The notes under the pieces: generated by a model
Database searches by the model: none
Told to the model about the DNA's origin: nothing
What the model saw: the letters and a program-made list of their open reading frames with translations, nothing else
NCBI GenBank assembly: GCA_963676635.1
Contig: OY781105.1
Coordinates: 682,001-746,000, forward strand
Reading direction: 5' to 3'
DNA from: GCA-002708315 sp963676635
GTDB taxonomy: Bacteria > Bacteroidota > Bacteroidia > Bacteroidales > F082
Length of the DNA stretch: 64,000 nucleotides
In this document: one piece after another, positions 1 through 9,099 of the stretch
How positions within the stretch are numbered: the stretch's first letter is position 1
How the letters are laid out: the number at the start of each line of letters is the position of its first letter
Made by a program: the position numbers and the translations under genes

Positions 1-701
1 TATTCTCTCCTGTTATCATTATCATAGCTATTAGCATAAAGCTAACATCCAAAGGTCCGGTAATGTACCAGTCTGAACGTGTTGGCACAGGTTATGATGT
101 TTTTACTTTCTTTAAATTCAGAACCATGTATGTTGGCGCTGATATGGAACTGGGTAAACTATCGCAACTCAACGAATACCTTGTATCACATAAGTCATCT
201 GACAAACATCTCGTAAATATTGAAGAATGCCCTGAGTGTAAGCCCGGCAAGCCCTGCTCGCCTATTCTGATTATTGACGGAGTAGAAATATGCGAGAATC
301 TGTATCTTAAAAAGAAAAGAAAGATGTTACTGGAGTCGACTTTCTTCAAAATCAAAGATGACCCCAGAATTACCCCTGCAGGTAAATTTATCAGAAGCTC
401 ACACCTCGACGAATTACCACAGTTTATCAATGTGCTCAAGGGTGATATGTCTATTGTAGGTAACAGACCTCTGCCTCTTTATGAAGCCGAAAAGCTAACA
501 ACCGACGAATGGTCGTACAGATTCCTCGCTCCTGCTGGTATAACAGGATTATGGCAGGTGAGTAAACATGATAAAATAAAAACCGAAAACCGTATCCGCC
601 TGGATAACCAGTATGCAATGATCTCCAGTCCGTGGCAGGATTTTCTCATTATCCTTAAAACTATCCCTGCTCTGTTCAGAATTAAAAAAGCTGAATTTTA
701 G
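1..701 (+). CDS. Sugar transferase, C-terminal part (gene starts left of the window)
   Basis: This is the C-terminal part of a bacterial sugar transferase (family of WcaJ/PglC-like phosphoglycosyl transferases), which loads the first sugar phosphate onto undecaprenyl phosphate at the inner membrane in surface polysaccharide synthesis. The frame is open to the left edge (from base 3), where it encodes a hydrophobic stretch ending in SKGPV, so the ATG at 63 is internal. Family signatures are visible: the KFRTM box, DELPQ, the GDMSIVGNRP motif and the late GLWQVS motif. An insert with four cysteines (around the CPECKPGKPC segment) between the KFRTM and DELPQ boxes is longer than usual. It overlaps the convergent M48 gene by 4 bases. 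The family is clear; the polysaccharide it serves is unknown. Confidence 0.9.
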   Translation, partial: FSPVIIIIAISIKLTSKGPVMYQSERVGTGYDVFTFFKFRTMYVGADMELGKLSQLNEYLVSHKSSDKHLVNIEECPECKPGKPCSPILIIDGVEICENLYLKKKRKMLLESTFFKIKDDPRITPAGKFIRSSHLDELPQFINVLKGDMSIVGNRPLPLYEAEKLTTDEWSYRFLAPAGITGLWQVSKHDKIKTENRIRLDNQYAMISSPWQDFLIILKTIPALFRIKKAEF

Positions 702-1939
702 TCGCGTAACTCTTTCTCTATCCTTTCTTTACGCTGAAGTAAAGTTGGATGCGAATAATTAATAAACACATACAGCCAGTGTGGGGTAAGATTCGACAGG
801 TTTTTAACAGACAGCTTTATTAATCCGCTTATTAGCTGCTTCCCATATCCATACAGATTTGCAAACTTATCAGCTTCATATTCATGTTTTCTGGAATATA
901 TATTGCTGAACAATCCTGTTATTGAAGATACAGGTGAGTACAACAAACCAAATGCCAGCAGCCCCATATAAAAACTCTGTTGTGTGGCTCCCATTGCCAG
1001 CGATAGCGCTGGTGCTGTTACAAAAACCGACAAAAGAAACAACATAATCCCTGTCTGCACCAGTGAAATAACCATGCCTGAATAAATATGACCGTGTTTA
1101 TAATGACCTATTTCATGGGCCAGCACTGCTACTACCTCTTCTTCTTCCAGATCATCGATAAGCGTATCATACAATACAATTCTCTTTTTAGGCCCCAAAC
1201 CGCTGAAATATGCATTTGCCTTTGTGCTCCTCTTTGAACCATCTATTACAAAAATGTTCTCAATTTTAAATCCTGCTTCTTCTCCGAATTTTAACAACCT
1301 GCTACGCAATGAACCTTCTTCAAGAGGCATCTGCTTGTTAAATAAAGGCACTATTAGCTTTGAATAAAACATATTCATAAACACAGTAAAAATAGTAAGT
1401 CCTGCCATTACAATTGCCCAGAACCATACACCTGTTTCGTTAAATGCCCACATAATAAATAATAGGAGTCCGCCACCAATTATCGCACCAAGCAACCACG
1501 ACTTAATCTTATCTGTTATAAATGTACCAACAGTTGTTTTATTAAAACCATACTTTTCTTCAATAACAAAAGTACTGTACAACTGAAACGGTATTGAAAT
1601 AATATCGCTGCCAACACCAATAAAACCAAAAAACAACAAAGCCCTTATGTACTGGTTATCACTAATATCACTTACTATATCATCAATATAACCAAATCCT
1701 TTCAAAAACATCATAAGCAAAATAACCACAAACGACAATGCTCCTGTAAAAAACGAAAACCTGGTCTTCTCTTTCTCATACTTCTGCGATCGGGCATACT
1801 TATCAGCATCGTACACACCGCGCAGCTCATCAGGAAGTACAGCCTTCATGTTTTTAACATTCAGGTAATCCAAAATATTCTCAAAAACAAAATCAAAAAC
1901 GATTATTCCAATTATAAAGTAAAATACAGTAGAATACAT
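698..1939 (-). CDS. M48 family zinc metalloprotease (Ste24/CAAX-protease-like)
   Basis: A 413-residue integral membrane protease of family M48, subfamily Ste24-like, which cleaves membrane-associated peptides and in bacteria takes part in membrane protein quality control. The zinc motif HEIGH is at about residues 275-279, with the downstream EADKFA glutamate typical of M48. Several transmembrane segments surround it (about residues 1-20, 60-85, 100-125, 150-190, 290-330). The N-terminal part resembles the M48 N-terminal domain of yeast Ste24. It is the last gene of a minus-strand group after fabG and the 695-residue membrane protein, and its stop overlaps the sugar transferase stop. Since bacteria lack CAAX prenylation, its substrate cannot be inferred. 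Confidence 0.9.
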   Translation of the reverse strand: MYSTVFYFIIGIIVFDFVFENILDYLNVKNMKAVLPDELRGVYDADKYARSQKYEKEKTRFSFFTGALSFVVILLMMFLKGFGYIDDIVSDISDNQYIRALLFFGFIGVGSDIISIPFQLYSTFVIEEKYGFNKTTVGTFITDKIKSWLLGAIIGGGLLLFIMWAFNETGVWFWAIVMAGLTIFTVFMNMFYSKLIVPLFNKQMPLEEGSLRSRLLKFGEEAGFKIENIFVIDGSKRSTKANAYFSGLGPKKRIVLYDTLIDDLEEEEVVAVLAHEIGHYKHGHIYSGMVISLVQTGIMLFLLSVFVTAPALSLAMGATQQSFYMGLLAFGLLYSPVSSITGLFSNIYSRKHEYEADKFANLYGYGKQLISGLIKLSVKNLSNLTPHWLYVFINYSHPTLLQRKERIEKELRD

Positions 1940-1986
1940 AACTAATAGATTAATAACCAGTTCTCAAAACAATAGCATGTGGCATA

Positions 1987-4074
1987 TCAATAACTGCCAC
2001 CATACTTCCTTACAAACCATTCTGTTCCAAGAAGCACAACAATAAGTAATAACACCGGAAGCCAGGTAACAATACTCGTGTAAGAATACTCATAATGAAC
2101 TTTTGATACCATCTCCGGATTATTCTTAACAACATTTATCAGGTCCTCATATTCATCAGGATAGTACAAACCACCATTATTCAACGACGAAATACGGTGC
2201 AGCATACGATGATCTGCCACAACAGTCCGGCCCTCCAAATCAATATGATCCACTACAAACTCACCTGTTTCAACAAGATTATCCTTCCCCTGTTCAGCCA
2301 CAGCACGATAACTGTAAACGCCAACAGGCAGACTGCCGGGTTTTGCTGTATATCCGTCTGCGGAAGGAACAAACTGATAATCATAATCAAGACCATCACT
2401 ATCTGTTATTTTCAAACTTACAGCTGCCGTATTAACAGCCTCATATGCCTCATTGTAAAGCTCAGCCCTAAGGATAATATCTTCATTATCATAATATTTG
2501 CCCTCAGTAATAACCCTGAATTTCCTGTTATCATTACCCGCAAGGAGCATCATAACCGACTTCCTGATAAGCTGATCAAACGCCGACGTGTTATCATACT
2601 TCAGATAACTCTGTATACGCCATAACCATAGTCCTTCGCCAGCAATCACACACTCTTTGCTGTGCATATCATTGTAAAACAAAATCAAAGGGAAATCTGT
2701 TGCAATATCGTTAATATCCTGGAATGCCATAACCTCACTGTTATCGGCGACTTTATAATTACCCAGGGGAGCAAAAAGCGGTGGCAACTGTGCAAGCTGC
2801 TGCTGATAATCTTCGCTGAAACTAAAGCCCGCAAACCTGTCGTTGTATTTAAAACGTGCATCGGTGATGTTTTTCATGCCCGATATAATATCCACAGAAT
2901 TACTAAATCTGTTAAACACAGGCAAATTTGTGCTTTCGCCGATGATATACATAACAGGAATTTTCTTCTCCTGTATTTCTTTAAGGTATCCCGCTCCGGC
3001 ATAATGCATGGCAGGTATCTGATGCAAAATCACCAGATCATAATCAGACATACTTCCCTTAAAAGCCGCCGAATATGCCACTTCAACAGTATAGTTGTTA
3101 TTCTGTTCAATACTGTTCCTCAATGCTCCTATATCCGGATGAGGGGCATAAGCATAAATAAGAATATTTTGCCTGTTATTCAATATATTAACAAAAATAT
3201 CCCTCTTGTTATTTAAGGTATTCTGCTCGCCTTCAATGGTATCGGCAATAACAACATATCTCTTTCTTCCGGCTGTATTTGCGGTTACTCTGAAAGTGTG
3301 TGTACTGGTAAAATCATCGCTGTGGATATTTATTTTAGCCGATGACAACATTTTGTTACCGTCGTACAAACGCACAAAAATATTCTTACCAGCATAACCA
3401 TTGGCACTCAGTGTTACCTCCACAGGAAAGATATCATCAGCATAAACAACAGAATTATATCTTACATCACTTATCAGGATATCAGGTACAGCCATTGTAT
3501 CTCCCAGTGCAAGGGTATATACAGGAGTGCGCATTGCCGAGAGAGCAGAAACAGGATCCACGCCTCTGTTAAACAAGCCATCGGCAATCATAACAATGGA
3601 TGCCATATTCAGATCGGAGTAGTTTCTGTTAACATACTCAAAAAACTCAGAATAGTCTGATATATCATCATCAAAACCCTGACTCCCTCCTGCCCTGGCC
3701 CTATCACCAAATAACACAACTTCAACATCAGCGTCACCATCCAGTTGCGATTTTATGGCAGTAACTATTGCATTAATACTGTCAGACAACACAACTTCAT
3801 CAACCCGGGCTGCCATTGAAGCGGAGTTATCAATTCCTGCTACCACCACAGGTTTCTCAATTATTTTATTGCGTGTTTTCACCGAAGGGTTAAGCAACAG
3901 CAATCCCAATAAGGTAACCACCACAAACCTCACCAAAAACAACAAAACCCTTGTTAACGGCCTTAGTTTGGAAGCAGCTTTTCCTGTATATAGCAAAGCA
4001 GCATAAGCGATCCCGGTAATAACAACCGGGATAACTGTCCACCACGAATAATCGATAATCAGATCGGATAACAA
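1987..4074 (-). CDS. Membrane-anchored VWA-like protein, function unknown
   Basis: A 695-residue protein with two or three N-terminal membrane helices (about residues 10-30 and 40-62), a long periplasmic or extracellular middle and one C-terminal helix (about 670-688). After the second helix comes a von Willebrand A-like region: GIDNSASM (a DxSxS MIDAS-type motif near residue 81), then IVMIADGLFNRG. This is followed by beta-rich repeats and a segment resembling the glutamine-amidotransferase-like fold seen in BatA-like membrane proteins. Architecture and length match a widespread uncharacterised Bacteroidota family. It lies 30 bases after fabG and 47 before the M48 gene, so the three are probably co-transcribed. 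I cannot assign a specific role. Confidence 0.75.
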   Translation of the reverse strand: MLSDLIIDYSWWTVIPVVITGIAYAALLYTGKAASKLRPLTRVLLFLVRFVVVTLLGLLLLNPSVKTRNKIIEKPVVVAGIDNSASMAARVDEVVLSDSINAIVTAIKSQLDGDADVEVVLFGDRARAGGSQGFDDDISDYSEFFEYVNRNYSDLNMASIVMIADGLFNRGVDPVSALSAMRTPVYTLALGDTMAVPDILISDVRYNSVVYADDIFPVEVTLSANGYAGKNIFVRLYDGNKMLSSAKINIHSDDFTSTHTFRVTANTAGRKRYVVIADTIEGEQNTLNNKRDIFVNILNNRQNILIYAYAPHPDIGALRNSIEQNNNYTVEVAYSAAFKGSMSDYDLVILHQIPAMHYAGAGYLKEIQEKKIPVMYIIGESTNLPVFNRFSNSVDIISGMKNITDARFKYNDRFAGFSFSEDYQQQLAQLPPLFAPLGNYKVADNSEVMAFQDINDIATDFPLILFYNDMHSKECVIAGEGLWLWRIQSYLKYDNTSAFDQLIRKSVMMLLAGNDNRKFRVITEGKYYDNEDIILRAELYNEAYEAVNTAAVSLKITDSDGLDYDYQFVPSADGYTAKPGSLPVGVYSYRAVAEQGKDNLVETGEFVVDHIDLEGRTVVADHRMLHRISSLNNGGLYYPDEYEDLINVVKNNPEMVSKVHYEYSYTSIVTWLPVLLLIVVLLGTEWFVRKYGGSY

Positions 4075-4104
4075 AATAATCTGGCTTGTTAGTGTCTACT
4101 ATAA

Positions 4105-4851
4105 TCAGGTGTTCATACCACCACAAACATTAATCACTTGCCCTGTTACATACGACGACAAATCAGAGCCAAGGAATACAGCAACATCAGCCACATCATC
4201 ACCCTTGCCGGAGCGTCTGAGTGGAATACTTTTTATCCATGCTTCGCGTACATCATCAGCCAGTGTATGTGTCATTTCTGTTTCTATAAATCCTGGTGCA
4301 ATAGCATTACAGCGGATATTACGCGATCCTATTTCCTGTGCGATAGACTTTGTAAAGCCAATCATACCTGCTTTTGATGCCGAGTAATTCGACTGTCCGG
4401 CGTTACCGCTAACACCAACAACGGAACTCATATTTATAATAGATCCTTCACGCTGCTTCATCATAACGCGCTGAACGGCTTTTGTGAGGTTGTACACCGA
4501 CTTCAGATTCACTGTCATTACCATATCCCAGTCTTTTTCCTGCATCCTCATTAGTAAGTTATCACGTGTAATGCCTGCATTGTTTACTAATATATCTATT
4601 CTCTCAAAATCTTTGGTTACTTTATCAATAAGTTCAACAGCATCATCATAAGAAGCTGCATTGGAAGCGTAGCCAACAGCCTTTACACCTTTTTCTGCAA
4701 TTTCCGACTCAGTTTTCTCCATAATCTCATCACGATTAAGGTCAGTAAATGCAATATTTGCACCCTCTTCGGCAAATTTTAATGCAATTGCTTTGCCTAT
4801 TCCTCTGGAAGCTCCTGTAATTAAAGCTGTTTTTCCTTTTAGTAAGTTCAT
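4105..4851 (-). CDS. fabG: 3-oxoacyl-[acyl-carrier-protein] reductase
   Basis: A 248-residue short-chain dehydrogenase that matches FabG over its full length. FabG is the NADPH-dependent reductase of fatty-acid elongation in the cytosol. The Rossmann glycine motif TGASRGIG is near residues 14-21, NNAG near 90, the catalytic Ser in NMSSVVG near 140 and the YSASKAG Tyr/Lys pair near 154-158. The C-terminal GQVINVCGGMNT is typical of FabG. A Bacteroidota -7 box lies 24 bases upstream. It is the first gene of a probable operon with the VWA-like membrane protein and the M48 protease; the functional connection between them is not obvious. Confidence 0.93.
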   Translation of the reverse strand: MNLLKGKTALITGASRGIGKAIALKFAEEGANIAFTDLNRDEIMEKTESEIAEKGVKAVGYASNAASYDDAVELIDKVTKDFERIDILVNNAGITRDNLLMRMQEKDWDMVMTVNLKSVYNLTKAVQRVMMKQREGSIINMSSVVGVSGNAGQSNYSASKAGMIGFTKSIAQEIGSRNIRCNAIAPGFIETEMTHTLADDVREAWIKSIPLRRSGKGDDVADVAVFLGSDLSSYVTGQVINVCGGMNT

Positions 4852-4874
4852 ATTTTTACAGTTTAAATGCGAGC

Positions 4875-4882
4875 CAAATTTA
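4875..4882 (-). promoter_or_regulatory. Bacteroidota -7 promoter element for fabG
   Basis: On the minus strand this reads TAAATTTG, an exact match to the TAnnTTTG -7 box of the Bacteroidota primary sigma factor, 23 bases before the fabG ATG. It is divergent from the promoter of the cysteine protease gene. Confidence 0.6.
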
Positions 4883-4913
4883 CAGAAAGTTTTAAAACTT
4901 ATGTGTTATTTAA

Positions 4914-4921
4914 TAACTTTG
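4914..4921 (+). promoter_or_regulatory. -7 promoter element for the C1 protease gene
   Basis: TAACTTTG matches TAnnTTTG and is 19 bases upstream of the ATG at 4941. Confidence 0.6.
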
Positions 4922-4940
4922 TAGTCTAAATACCATAAAT

Positions 4941-6557
4941 ATGAGAAATATATACATCGTTGCTTTAATACTTATCGCAATACAAACAAACGCACAAATC
5001 CCTGAGTATTTCGACTTAAGGGATTATGACGGAGAGAATTATGTAACTTCTGTAAAAAGCCAGCAGGGTGGCACATGCTGGACACACGGCACTATGGCTT
5101 CTATGGAAGGAAACCTTTTAATGACCGGCAACTGGACTGCAGCCGGTGAAACCGGAGAGCCAAATCTTGCTGAATATCATCTCGACTGGTGGAATGGTTA
5201 TAACCAGTATTATAATCAGGATCTGGACCCTGCTTTTAATAATGGCCAGGGACTGGAAGTCCATATGGGTGGTGATTACAGAGTGTCAACAGCGTATCTG
5301 TCCAGACTGGATGGAGCAGTGCGTGAGATAGACGGGCAGTCGTATCCTACACCTCCTGAAAGAAGCGAGCCATCATACCATTATTATTATCCGCGAGATG
5401 TGGAATGGTATACTGCCGGTGCTGATCTGGAAAATATCGATCTTATTAAAACAAAAATTATGGAAGAGGGTGTGATGGCTACTTGTATGTGTTATGATGG
5501 TAGTTTTATCGACGGTAGTTTTAACCATTACCAGCCACCTGCCAGTAATCTGGAACCAAATCATTCTGTTGCTATTGTTGGATGGGATGACAATCGTGAT
5601 ATTCCCGGTGCTCCTGAACTGGGTGCCTGGATTGTAAAAAACAGCTGGGGAACAAGCTGGGGTTATGATGGCTATTTCTATATATCTTACTATGACAAAC
5701 AGGCGTGCCAGAACCCGGAAATGGGGGCTGTTTCTTTTATAGATGTGGTGCGCTCAACATACGATACAGCGTATTATCACGACTACCACGGATGGCGCGA
5801 TACCCTCACCACTGCTACTGAAGCATTTAACAGGTTTGTGGCTACTGATGATGAGAAACTGGTGGCTGTGAATTTCTTTACCGCTGAGTCGGATGTCGAT
5901 TATACTGTAACTATCTTTGATAACTTTGATGGTGACCTTTCTGATGAGCTAACAACCATTACGGGTAGCTTTGAATATTCCGGACTGCATACTGTCGACT
6001 TGCCGGATACTGTTAATATCCCTTCCGGTGATGATTTCTACGTTTATCTTCAGCTAAGTGTTGGTGGCTTTGCTTACGACCGTACTTCTGAAGTGCCTGT
6101 GTTGCTTGGTGCTTCCTCCAGGACAATAGTACCATCAACGGCAAACGCTGATGAGTCATATTACAAAAATGATGGTACATGGCTCGATTTCTACGATTAT
6201 GACGATCCTTCAGGTTATGTGAATACCGGAAACTTCTGTATAAAAGCTCTGGCGGTACATAATACCAGTACCGGTATCGGCAATACCCCGGCAAATACAA
6301 CAGGAAGTATTTCCAACTACCCTAATCCTGTAGGCAGCACTACTGTGTTCTCCTATAATATAAGTCATAACTCTGATATTGAAATCAGAATTTATTCCCT
6401 TACCGGAGAAGTGGTTGATGTAATAGAACAAGGAACAGTATCATCCGGCAATCATAAAGCAGAATGGAATAACCCGGGACTAGCATCTGGTTTGTATATC
6501 TATAGCCTTATTAGTGATGGCGTAGTTGTTGAAAGCAGGAAACTGACTACTTTTTAG
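4941..6557 (+). CDS. Secreted C1-family cysteine protease with T9SS type A sorting domain
   Basis: A 538-residue secreted papain-like peptidase. It has an N-terminal signal peptide (about residues 1-18). The catalytic site is complete: the Gln before the Cys in QQGGTCW (Cys about 46), His about 208 in NHSVAIVGW and Asn about 234 in KNSWGTSWG. A beta-sandwich 'lectin-like' domain follows (about 265-430). The C-terminus (about 455-538) starts with NYPNPVG and ends in a KLTTF-like tail. This is a type A C-terminal sorting domain, recognised by the type IX secretion system for export through the outer membrane and anchoring. It is monocistronic, with its own -7 promoter. The substrate is unknown. 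Confidence 0.9.
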   Translation: MRNIYIVALILIAIQTNAQIPEYFDLRDYDGENYVTSVKSQQGGTCWTHGTMASMEGNLLMTGNWTAAGETGEPNLAEYHLDWWNGYNQYYNQDLDPAFNNGQGLEVHMGGDYRVSTAYLSRLDGAVREIDGQSYPTPPERSEPSYHYYYPRDVEWYTAGADLENIDLIKTKIMEEGVMATCMCYDGSFIDGSFNHYQPPASNLEPNHSVAIVGWDDNRDIPGAPELGAWIVKNSWGTSWGYDGYFYISYYDKQACQNPEMGAVSFIDVVRSTYDTAYYHDYHGWRDTLTTATEAFNRFVATDDEKLVAVNFFTAESDVDYTVTIFDNFDGDLSDELTTITGSFEYSGLHTVDLPDTVNIPSGDDFYVYLQLSVGGFAYDRTSEVPVLLGASSRTIVPSTANADESYYKNDGTWLDFYDYDDPSGYVNTGNFCIKALAVHNTSTGIGNTPANTTGSISNYPNPVGSTTVFSYNISHNSDIEIRIYSLTGEVVDVIEQGTVSSGNHKAEWNNPGLASGLYIYSLISDGVVVESRKLTTF

Positions 6558-6606
6558 ATTAGTTGTGAGTTATAAGTTGGGGTTGTTTAGGATAAACCCC
6601 AACTAT

Positions 6607-6745
6607 AAAAGCACGTGTCAGGGGACTCGCGCTATTTATGTACATCCAACATTGAACGTTGAATATCAAAGCGGACACCCACACAGGGGTGTCCCTACAG
6701 GGGATGGTTTTTAATCGTGTTGAATATCTCAAACCACCTAACGTA
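6607..6745 (+). repeat. Dispersed intergenic repeat R1, copy 1
   Basis: A roughly 138-bp stretch is repeated almost exactly at 17268-17404. It contains an ACTCGCGCTATTTATG block, an ATTGAACGTTGAATATC block and a small hairpin (GGACACCcacacaGGGGTGTCC). Its right end (GGTTTTTAATCGTG followed by GAATATCTCAAAC) also recurs alone near 21160 and 22910. No coding capacity is evident. The first IS110 copy begins about 25 bp beyond its right end. Confidence 0.8.
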
Positions 6746-6784
6746 TTGTGGTTAAGTCGCATAAAATAAAAAAAAAGGCTGTCA

Positions 6785-7021
6785 TCCTATGTTTGCAAAT
6801 AAAATATTTTTAGTATTATTTTTAAGTTGATAAATTAATATTAACAATCAGAAGGAATGGAGAAAGAATAAGACTATTACCTGTCATTCGGTATTAAAAC
6901 CAGTTCGGCATGCTAGCCCCTTTCTCCTTCTACTAAAACTTGGACAGTTCATTAGGCAAAAAGCCTGTATTTAGGATTGATAAGTTCCAGTAGTTTTTCC
7001 TTCCGATCAAAAAATTGTGTT
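6785..7021 (+). ncRNA. Predicted bridge RNA (guide) region of the IS110 leader, copy 1
   Basis: IS110-group elements encode a structured guide RNA in the noncoding left end that pairs with target and donor DNA. This 237-bp leader has no ORF of its own. It contains complementary segments: GGAGAAAG near 6860 with CTTTCTCC near 6920, and a GGCAAAAAGCC hairpin near 6956. The exact RNA ends and guide loops cannot be set from sequence alone. An identical leader precedes the second copy. Confidence 0.5.
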
Positions 7022-7993
7022 ATGAGCAAAGTTATAGGAATTGACATATCAAAATCAAGTTTTGATGTAAGTTTTCAAGAAAAAGATGACGTTTTCACTC
7101 ATTGTAAGTTTAAAAACAGCATGAAAGGATTTAAATCTTTTCTGTCAATCATTAATCAACAGGATCATTGCGTGATGGAAGCTACTGGACCCTATTATCT
7201 CCAACTTGCCACATATTTGCATAGTAAAAGAATTGATGTGTCTGTGGTTAATCCTCTACAGATAAAGCACTTTGTGAGGATGAGAATGGTTAAGGCAAAG
7301 ACTGATAAAAAGGATGCAAAAATGATAGCTCTTTATGGACAGTCTGAAAGGCCTGATATATGGGAACCTAATGAAGATAATATTAATGCTTTAGTCCAGG
7401 CTAATACTGCCATAGAGTTATTGCTTAAGCAAAGAACAATGATAAGTAATCAATTAGAAGCATTTTCTGTTGTTCCCAATATTGACAAACTGATCGCAAA
7501 AGAACTAAGAGCTTTAATTAAAATTATTGAAAGAAAGATCAAAAAGCTTGAAGATCATATGCTGGAAATTGTTGAACAACATTACAAACAAACATATGAT
7601 GCATTAAGGTCAATACCAGGCATTGGGCCAAAAACTGCATTGATGTTTATTGCAATTACCAATAACTTTAACAAGTTTGATGATGTTAAAAAGTTCGCAT
7701 CATATGTCGGATTAGCTCCCAGAATATTTGAGTCAGGCTCTAGCATCAAGGGTAAAGGCCATATCACCAAAATGGGTAACAGGCACCTTAGGAAACTACT
7801 ATATATATGCTCCTGGACAGCCAAGACAAGGAATTTACAATGCAAACAAATGTATGATAGACTCAAGTTAAAAGGTAAACCTGAAAGAGTAATAAAAATT
7901 GCAATTGCTAACAAATTACTTAGGCAAGCTTTTGCGATTGGATCTAATTTATCAAGTTATGAAAAAAATTATCAAAAAAATCTTGCTTTTTAG
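7022..7993 (+). CDS. IS110-family transposase/recombinase, copy 1
   Basis: The start is taken at the ATG of MSKVIGIDISKS, because a TTG-started extension to 6977 would run into the leader RNA; this gives 323 residues. The N-terminal RuvC-like DEDD domain shows Asp in GIDIS, Glu in VMEATGPYY and two Asp residues in the KTDKKDAKMIA segment. The C-terminal Transposase_20 domain contains PGIGPKTA and the serine motif ESGSSIKGKGH, whose Ser is the expected nucleophile of this dual-nuclease recombinase. The gene is intact. The protein is identical to the copy at 21470-22441, so transposition was recent or the two copies are kept alike by conversion. Confidence 0.93.
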   Translation: MSKVIGIDISKSSFDVSFQEKDDVFTHCKFKNSMKGFKSFLSIINQQDHCVMEATGPYYLQLATYLHSKRIDVSVVNPLQIKHFVRMRMVKAKTDKKDAKMIALYGQSERPDIWEPNEDNINALVQANTAIELLLKQRTMISNQLEAFSVVPNIDKLIAKELRALIKIIERKIKKLEDHMLEIVEQHYKQTYDALRSIPGIGPKTALMFIAITNNFNKFDDVKKFASYVGLAPRIFESGSSIKGKGHITKMGNRHLRKLLYICSWTAKTRNLQCKQMYDRLKLKGKPERVIKIAIANKLLRQAFAIGSNLSSYEKNYQKNLAF

Positions 7994-8033
7994 CACAGTT
8001 CATGCCGAACGACGAAGGAGGAGGGATCTCCTG

Positions 8034-8155
8034 TATTGAAAATGTGATAATGCGAGTTATGATGGCTAAGGTTGGGGTTGTCCCTTCAGTCTCTTCAGTC
8101 CCTTCAGTCTCTTAAGTCCCTTCAGTCCCTAAGTCCCCTCACACTGCATAACTAT
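8034..8155. repeat. Short tandem words (AGTCYCTTC microsatellite)
   Basis: No gene is seen here. From about 8085 to 8145 the word TCAGTCCCTTCAGTCTCT is iterated with small changes. The same 9-10 bp word is iterated at 14065-14180, 25375-25445 and 44825-44890, always between genes. Confidence 0.7.
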
Positions 8156-8299
8156 ACCTGTAAAAACACCTGATCACACCTGTAAAAACACCTGATCACA
8201 CTTGTGAAAACACTACTTTTCACTTGTCTTATCAACATTCTGATGCGCATCAGGATAGTTTCTGATGCGCATCATGATTAGTTTTGATGCGCATCAGAG
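8156..8299. repeat. 22-bp-phased array of short palindromic words
   Basis: This is a continuous array with an exact 22-bp period. Units starting ACCTGTAAAAACACC begin at 8156 and 8178. ACTTGTG and ACTTGTC units begin at 8200 and 8222. Three perfect 12-bp palindromes TGATGCGCATCA begin at 8241, 8263 and 8285. Twenty-two bases equals two turns of B-DNA, so equivalent faces line up. No gene lies inside. Similar phasing with different words occurs at 23425, 24298 and 54543. Confidence 0.7.
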
Positions 8300-8760
8300 A
8301 CATGTTTAAAGAGCAATAAAACACTAATACGTCTTCACAGAATAATGATTTGATAATATGAGTCTGTCACGCTGTTAGGTTAAAACGCACTCTCATTAAA
8401 ATTACAATTATCAAGAATCAAATGACAAACAATTATCAATTACCAAAATTCAAATGTTCAAAACCACCAGGATAGCCCTAAGCCCTTTTGCTCTTTGCTC
8501 TTTGCTCTTAGCTCTTTGCTTAAATTCCAATTACCAAAAACCAAATAACAAACAATTATCAATTACCAAAAATCAAATAACCAAAACCACCAGCATAGCC
8601 CTAAGCCCTTTTGCTCTTTGCTCTTTGCTCTTAGCTCTTTGCTCTTAGCTCTCCGCTTAAATTCCAATTATCAAGAAACAAATAACAAACAATTATCAAT
8701 TACCAAAAATCAAATAACCAAAACCCCACACTCCGGAATTGTCAACTGGTTTCCCCTTTT
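8300..8760. repeat. Noncoding repeat block R4 (about 121-bp tandem unit)
   Basis: No gene is seen. The text AACAAACAATTATCAATTACC recurs around 8425, 8545 and 8685. A block containing CCCTAAGCCCTTTTGCTC followed by iterated TCTTTGCTC occurs twice about 121 bp apart (near 8476 and 8597). The right part (from about 8665) recurs inverted at about 12759-12856, including the CACTCCGGAATTGTC boundary. Confidence 0.7.
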
Positions 8761-8892
8761 ATTTTAGTGAATAGTGAATAGTGAACGGTGAGCAGATCGT
8801 TTTTCTCACTTTGTCCCCTTGTCCCCTTACCCTTAATTCCCTCCAAATTTCCAACTTTTCATCATTTTTTCTTTTAATTCAAAAAAATATTG

Positions 8893-8900
8893 TATTTTTG
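8893..8900 (+). promoter_or_regulatory. -7 promoter element for tRNA-Arg
   Basis: TATTTTTG fits the Bacteroidota TAnnTTTG box, 24 bases upstream of the mature tRNA 5' end. Confidence 0.6.
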
Positions 8901-8923
8901 CACTCCGTTTCTAAAACGAGAAT

Positions 8924-8996
8924 GGACTCGTAGCATAATGGATAGTGCACCTGACTACGGATCAGGAGGTTGCAGGTTCGAATCCTGCCGGGTTCA
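8924..8996 (+). tRNA. tRNA-Arg (anticodon ACG)
   Basis: A 73-nt cloverleaf. The acceptor strands GGACTCG and CGGGTTC pair with G-T wobbles, the D arm is GCAT...GTGC and the anticodon stem CCTGA/TCAGG encloses the loop CTACGGA (anticodon ACG). The T arm is GCAGG-TTCGAAT-CCTGC and the discriminator base is A. The CCA end is not encoded. ACG is normally deaminated to ICG and reads CGU/CGC/CGA. Confidence 0.95.
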
Positions 8997-8997
8997 C

Positions 8998-9028
8998 AAA
9001 AAAGCCACTCATTAGAGTGGCTTTTTTA
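8998..9028 (+). terminator. Rho-independent terminator after tRNA-Arg
   Basis: AAAAAAGCCACTC - ATTA - GAGTGGCTTTTTT is a perfect 7-bp GC-containing stem extended by A/T pairs and ending in a T-run, directly after the tRNA. Confidence 0.9.
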
Positions 9029-9099
9029 GGTTCAATGTTCAAAGTTATGGTTTAGCTCAATAATAATGGCATCCCAATTCAAAACTTATAACTCAAAAC

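Larger units (their letters stand above)
6769..8033 (+). mobile_element. IS110-family insertion sequence, copy 1 (about 1.26 kb)
   Basis: The whole segment is repeated at 21217-22481, offset by exactly 14,448 bases, with no difference seen at either end or in the encoded protein. It consists of an A-run plus a leader of about 245 bp without genes, one transposase gene and only about 40 bp of 3' tail. This layout (long left end, short right end, no terminal inverted repeats) is that of the IS110 group, as opposed to IS1111. The outer limits are uncertain by about 12 bp, because the leftmost shared bases (A-run then GGCT) may be target sequence. A CT dinucleotide occurs at both ends (ggCTgtcat on the left, tctcCTg on the right), fitting the core dinucleotide used by this family. 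Confidence 0.88.

Noticed and set aside
8454..8648. 64-codon ORF with repeated SPFALCSLLLALC
   Set aside because: It is a translation of the 121-bp tandem noncoding repeat R4.
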